NCBI GenBank assembly: GCA_944321125.1
Contig: CALUKD010000010.1
Span: 1 to 64,000 of the forward strand
DNA from: Candidatus Butyricimonas faecavium
GTDB lineage: Bacteria; Bacteroidota; Bacteroidia; Bacteroidales; Marinifilaceae
Direction: 5' to 3'
DNA: 64,000 nt
Shown: piece by piece, positions 62,339-64,000 of the stretch
Position numbering within the stretch: position 1 is the stretch's first letter
How the letters are laid out: the number at the start of each line of letters is the position of its first letter
The notes under the pieces: model-generated
Told to the model about the DNA's origin: nothing
What the model saw: the letters and a program-made list of their open reading frames with translations, nothing else
The model's database searches: none
Position numbers and translations under genes: made by a program

Positions 62339-64000
62339 ATGATTGATTTTGAGCAATTAACACGAAGTATAAAGGGGGACGTGATGACCGACTCTCTTCA
62401 TCAAATGATTTATGCAACAGATGCGTCAGCTTATCGGGAGATGCCTTTGGCTGTTGTATATCCTCGGGTAACCTCGGATGTGAAAGAATGTATCAGCTTT
62501 GCGAGAAAAAATGGGATTACGTTGATTCCCCGTGCTGCAGGAACTTCTTTAGCAGGGCAAGTTGTGGGGAGCGGGTTAGTCGTTGATGTGTCCCGGTATA
62601 TGAATCACGTACTAGAGATAAACGAAGAAGAACATTGGGTTCGGGTTGAGCCGGGAGTAGTATTGGATGAGTTGAATATGCAGGTAAAGTCGTTGGGATT
62701 GTTTTTTGGTCCAGAAACTTCCACTTCCAATCGTTGCTGTTTGGGAGGAATGGTGGGAAATAATTCGTGTGGTTCTCATTCTTTGGTGTACGGGAGTATG
62801 CGGGATCATCTTTTGGAAGCAAAAGTTATTTTGAGCAATGGTGAAGAGGTTTTACTGAAGGGGTTGGAGAAAGAAGAAGTGCTAGATAAGATGGCTCAGG
62901 ACACGTTGGAGGGAAAGATATACAAATATACTATAGAAATGTTGGAAAAGAACGGGGAGGAAATTGTTCAATATTTCCCTGATCCGGCATTGCGAAGAAG
63001 GAATTCCGGTTATGCTATAGATCAGTTGTTGTACTCGGATTATTTTGATACTACTAGTGAAGATAAGTTTAATTTGTGTAAGTTATTGGCCGGATCGGAA
63101 GGGACTTTGGCGTTTGTGATCGAATTGAAATTGAACCTTGTTCCGCTACCACCCCGGGAGAAGGCGGTAATTTGTGTGCATTGCAGGACATTGGAAGAGG
63201 CGTTCGAGGGGAATTTGGTTGCATTAAGGCATCATCCGGTGGCTATTGAGTTAATGGATCAAAATATCTTGGAATTAAGTAAAAGAAATATAGCGCAGAA
63301 TAAGAACCGTTTTTTTGTTCAGGGGAATCCAGCTGCAATCTTGATTATTGAGTTAGCGTTAGAAAGTAGAGAGGAGGTAGATCGGGTGGCAGACCGGATT
63401 GAGGAGGATATGAAGATGCACGGGTATGGGTATCACTTTCCGCGAGTTTACGGGAATGATATTAGTCGGGTGTGGAGTTTGCGGAAAGCCGGATTAGGAT
63501 TGTTGTCCGGGATGCCGGGGAATGCGAAACCTGTTTCCGTGATCGAGGATACAGCCGTGGCTCCGGAACGATTACCGGCTTACATGAAAGATTTCGGGGA
63601 GATGTTAGGGCGATTGGGGTTAAAGTGTGTGTACCATGCACATATCAGTACGGGTGAGTTGCATTTACGTCCCGTGTTGAATTTGAAAGAGGAAAAGGAT
63701 AGGGTATTATTCCGGCGTGTGGCAGAAGAGACTGTCAAATTAGTGAAGAAGCATCGCGGGTCTTTGAGTGGAGAGCATGGTGACGGGCGTTTACGAGGTG
63801 AGTTTATTCCGTTGTTATTCGGGGAGAAAATGTACGGCTTGATGCAGGAGACTAAAGCTTGTTGGGACCCGGAGGATGTTTTTAACGCTAGGAAGATTGT
63901 GAATACGCCACCCATGGATACCTCGTTTCGGTATGAGGTGGGGGATTCGAATATGACGAGTCGCACTTATTTTGATTTTTCGAAGGAAAAAGGTTGGTTG
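62339..64000 (+). CDS. FAD-linked oxidase, GlcD/D-lactate dehydrogenase-like (partial)
   Basis: The frame is open from ATG 62339 to the window end (554 codons, no stop). The FAD-binding PCMH domain has PRAAGTSLAGQVVG (about 63-76), FGPETSTSN and GGMVGNNSCGSHS. The C-terminal FAD-oxidase part has LAGSEGTLAF and the GEHGDGR motif near 479-485. In Bacteroidales such genes usually continue into a 4Fe-4S domain (total around 930-980 residues) and are annotated as D-lactate or glycolate type dehydrogenases. The substrate cannot be told. It is separated from the polysaccharide locus by a terminator. Confidence 0.9.
   Translation, partial: MIDFEQLTRSIKGDVMTDSLHQMIYATDASAYREMPLAVVYPRVTSDVKECISFARKNGITLIPRAAGTSLAGQVVGSGLVVDVSRYMNHVLEINEEEHWVRVEPGVVLDELNMQVKSLGLFFGPETSTSNRCCLGGMVGNNSCGSHSLVYGSMRDHLLEAKVILSNGEEVLLKGLEKEEVLDKMAQDTLEGKIYKYTIEMLEKNGEEIVQYFPDPALRRRNSGYAIDQLLYSDYFDTTSEDKFNLCKLLAGSEGTLAFVIELKLNLVPLPPREKAVICVHCRTLEEAFEGNLVALRHHPVAIELMDQNILELSKRNIAQNKNRFFVQGNPAAILIIELALESREEVDRVADRIEEDMKMHGYGYHFPRVYGNDISRVWSLRKAGLGLLSGMPGNAKPVSVIEDTAVAPERLPAYMKDFGEMLGRLGLKCVYHAHISTGELHLRPVLNLKEEKDRVLFRRVAEETVKLVKKHRGSLSGEHGDGRLRGEFIPLLFGEKMYGLMQETKACWDPEDVFNARKIVNTPPMDTSFRYEVGDSNMTSRTYFDFSKEKGWL

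Overview
The window is bacterial and fits the order Bacteroidales. Most promoters I can place carry the Bacteroidetes -7 element TAnnTTTG. Two polysaccharide loci carry genes for UpxY/NusG-type antiterminators, and the housekeeping genes (topoisomerase IV pair, dipeptidyl peptidase IV, AddB-like nuclease, LptF/G permease) are of Bacteroidales type. The genus cannot be fixed from the sequence; a relative of Butyricimonas/Odoribacter is my guess only. I found no rRNA, tRNA, transposase, phage gene or CRISPR array.

Positions 1-20003 hold capsule/O-antigen locus 1. A promoter and a leader of about 260 nt precede an UpxY antiterminator and an unrecognised 234-residue protein. Then come UDP-ManNAcA synthesis (wecC, wecB), an amino-trideoxysugar module (dehydratase, aminotransferase, acetyltransferase, CBS-nucleotidyltransferase), a glycosyltransferase, a flippase, a polymerase, and a cassette of CapK/PaaK-like ligase, fused dehydrogenase-oxidoreductase and heparinase II/III-like protein. 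The locus ends with a glycosyltransferase, a WbpV-like sugar-nucleotide reductase/epimerase and a WbpL/WecA-like initiating phosphoglycosyltransferase. A terminator follows.

Positions 20030-41466 are mostly housekeeping: a DUF4143 ATPase behind a 32-bp tandem repeat, biotin ligase, topoisomerase IV (parE, parC), a short shikimate kinase, an AddB-like nuclease, a nitroreductase, a degenerate FAH-family protein, an acyl-CoA synthetase, PepD, a DPP-IV peptidase, Tgt, an LptF/G permease, and a pseudouridine synthase with a very long Arg-rich tail.

Positions 41494-62266 hold locus 2. A membrane WbpM/CapD-type 4,6-dehydratase comes first, then a second UpxY. A decayed stretch of about 2.8 kb follows, with a broken DUF4143 ATPase and a sulfatase-family phosphoglycerol transferase gene on the opposite strand broken by two frameshifts. 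After it come a Wzz, five glycosyltransferases in all, an EpsG-type polymerase, a flippase, a second WbpV/WbpL-like pair, and the export genes wza-like and wzz-like, closed by a terminator. The last gene (62339 to the end) is a partial FAD-linked oxidase.

Inferred working model: the WbpM-like enzyme makes the 4-keto-6-deoxy sugar that the WbpV-like enzymes reduce. The two WbpL-like enzymes load the product on undecaprenyl phosphate, each locus builds and flips its own repeat unit, and the Wza/Wzz pair at the end serves export, perhaps for both. The most unusual items are the 32-bp repeat whose copy number decides whether the ATPase gains an N-terminal extension, the decayed region inside locus 2, the unrecognised protein beside UpxY, the ligase/oxidoreductase/heparinase cassette, and two conserved-family proteins that have lost their metal ligands (FAH and Tgt).
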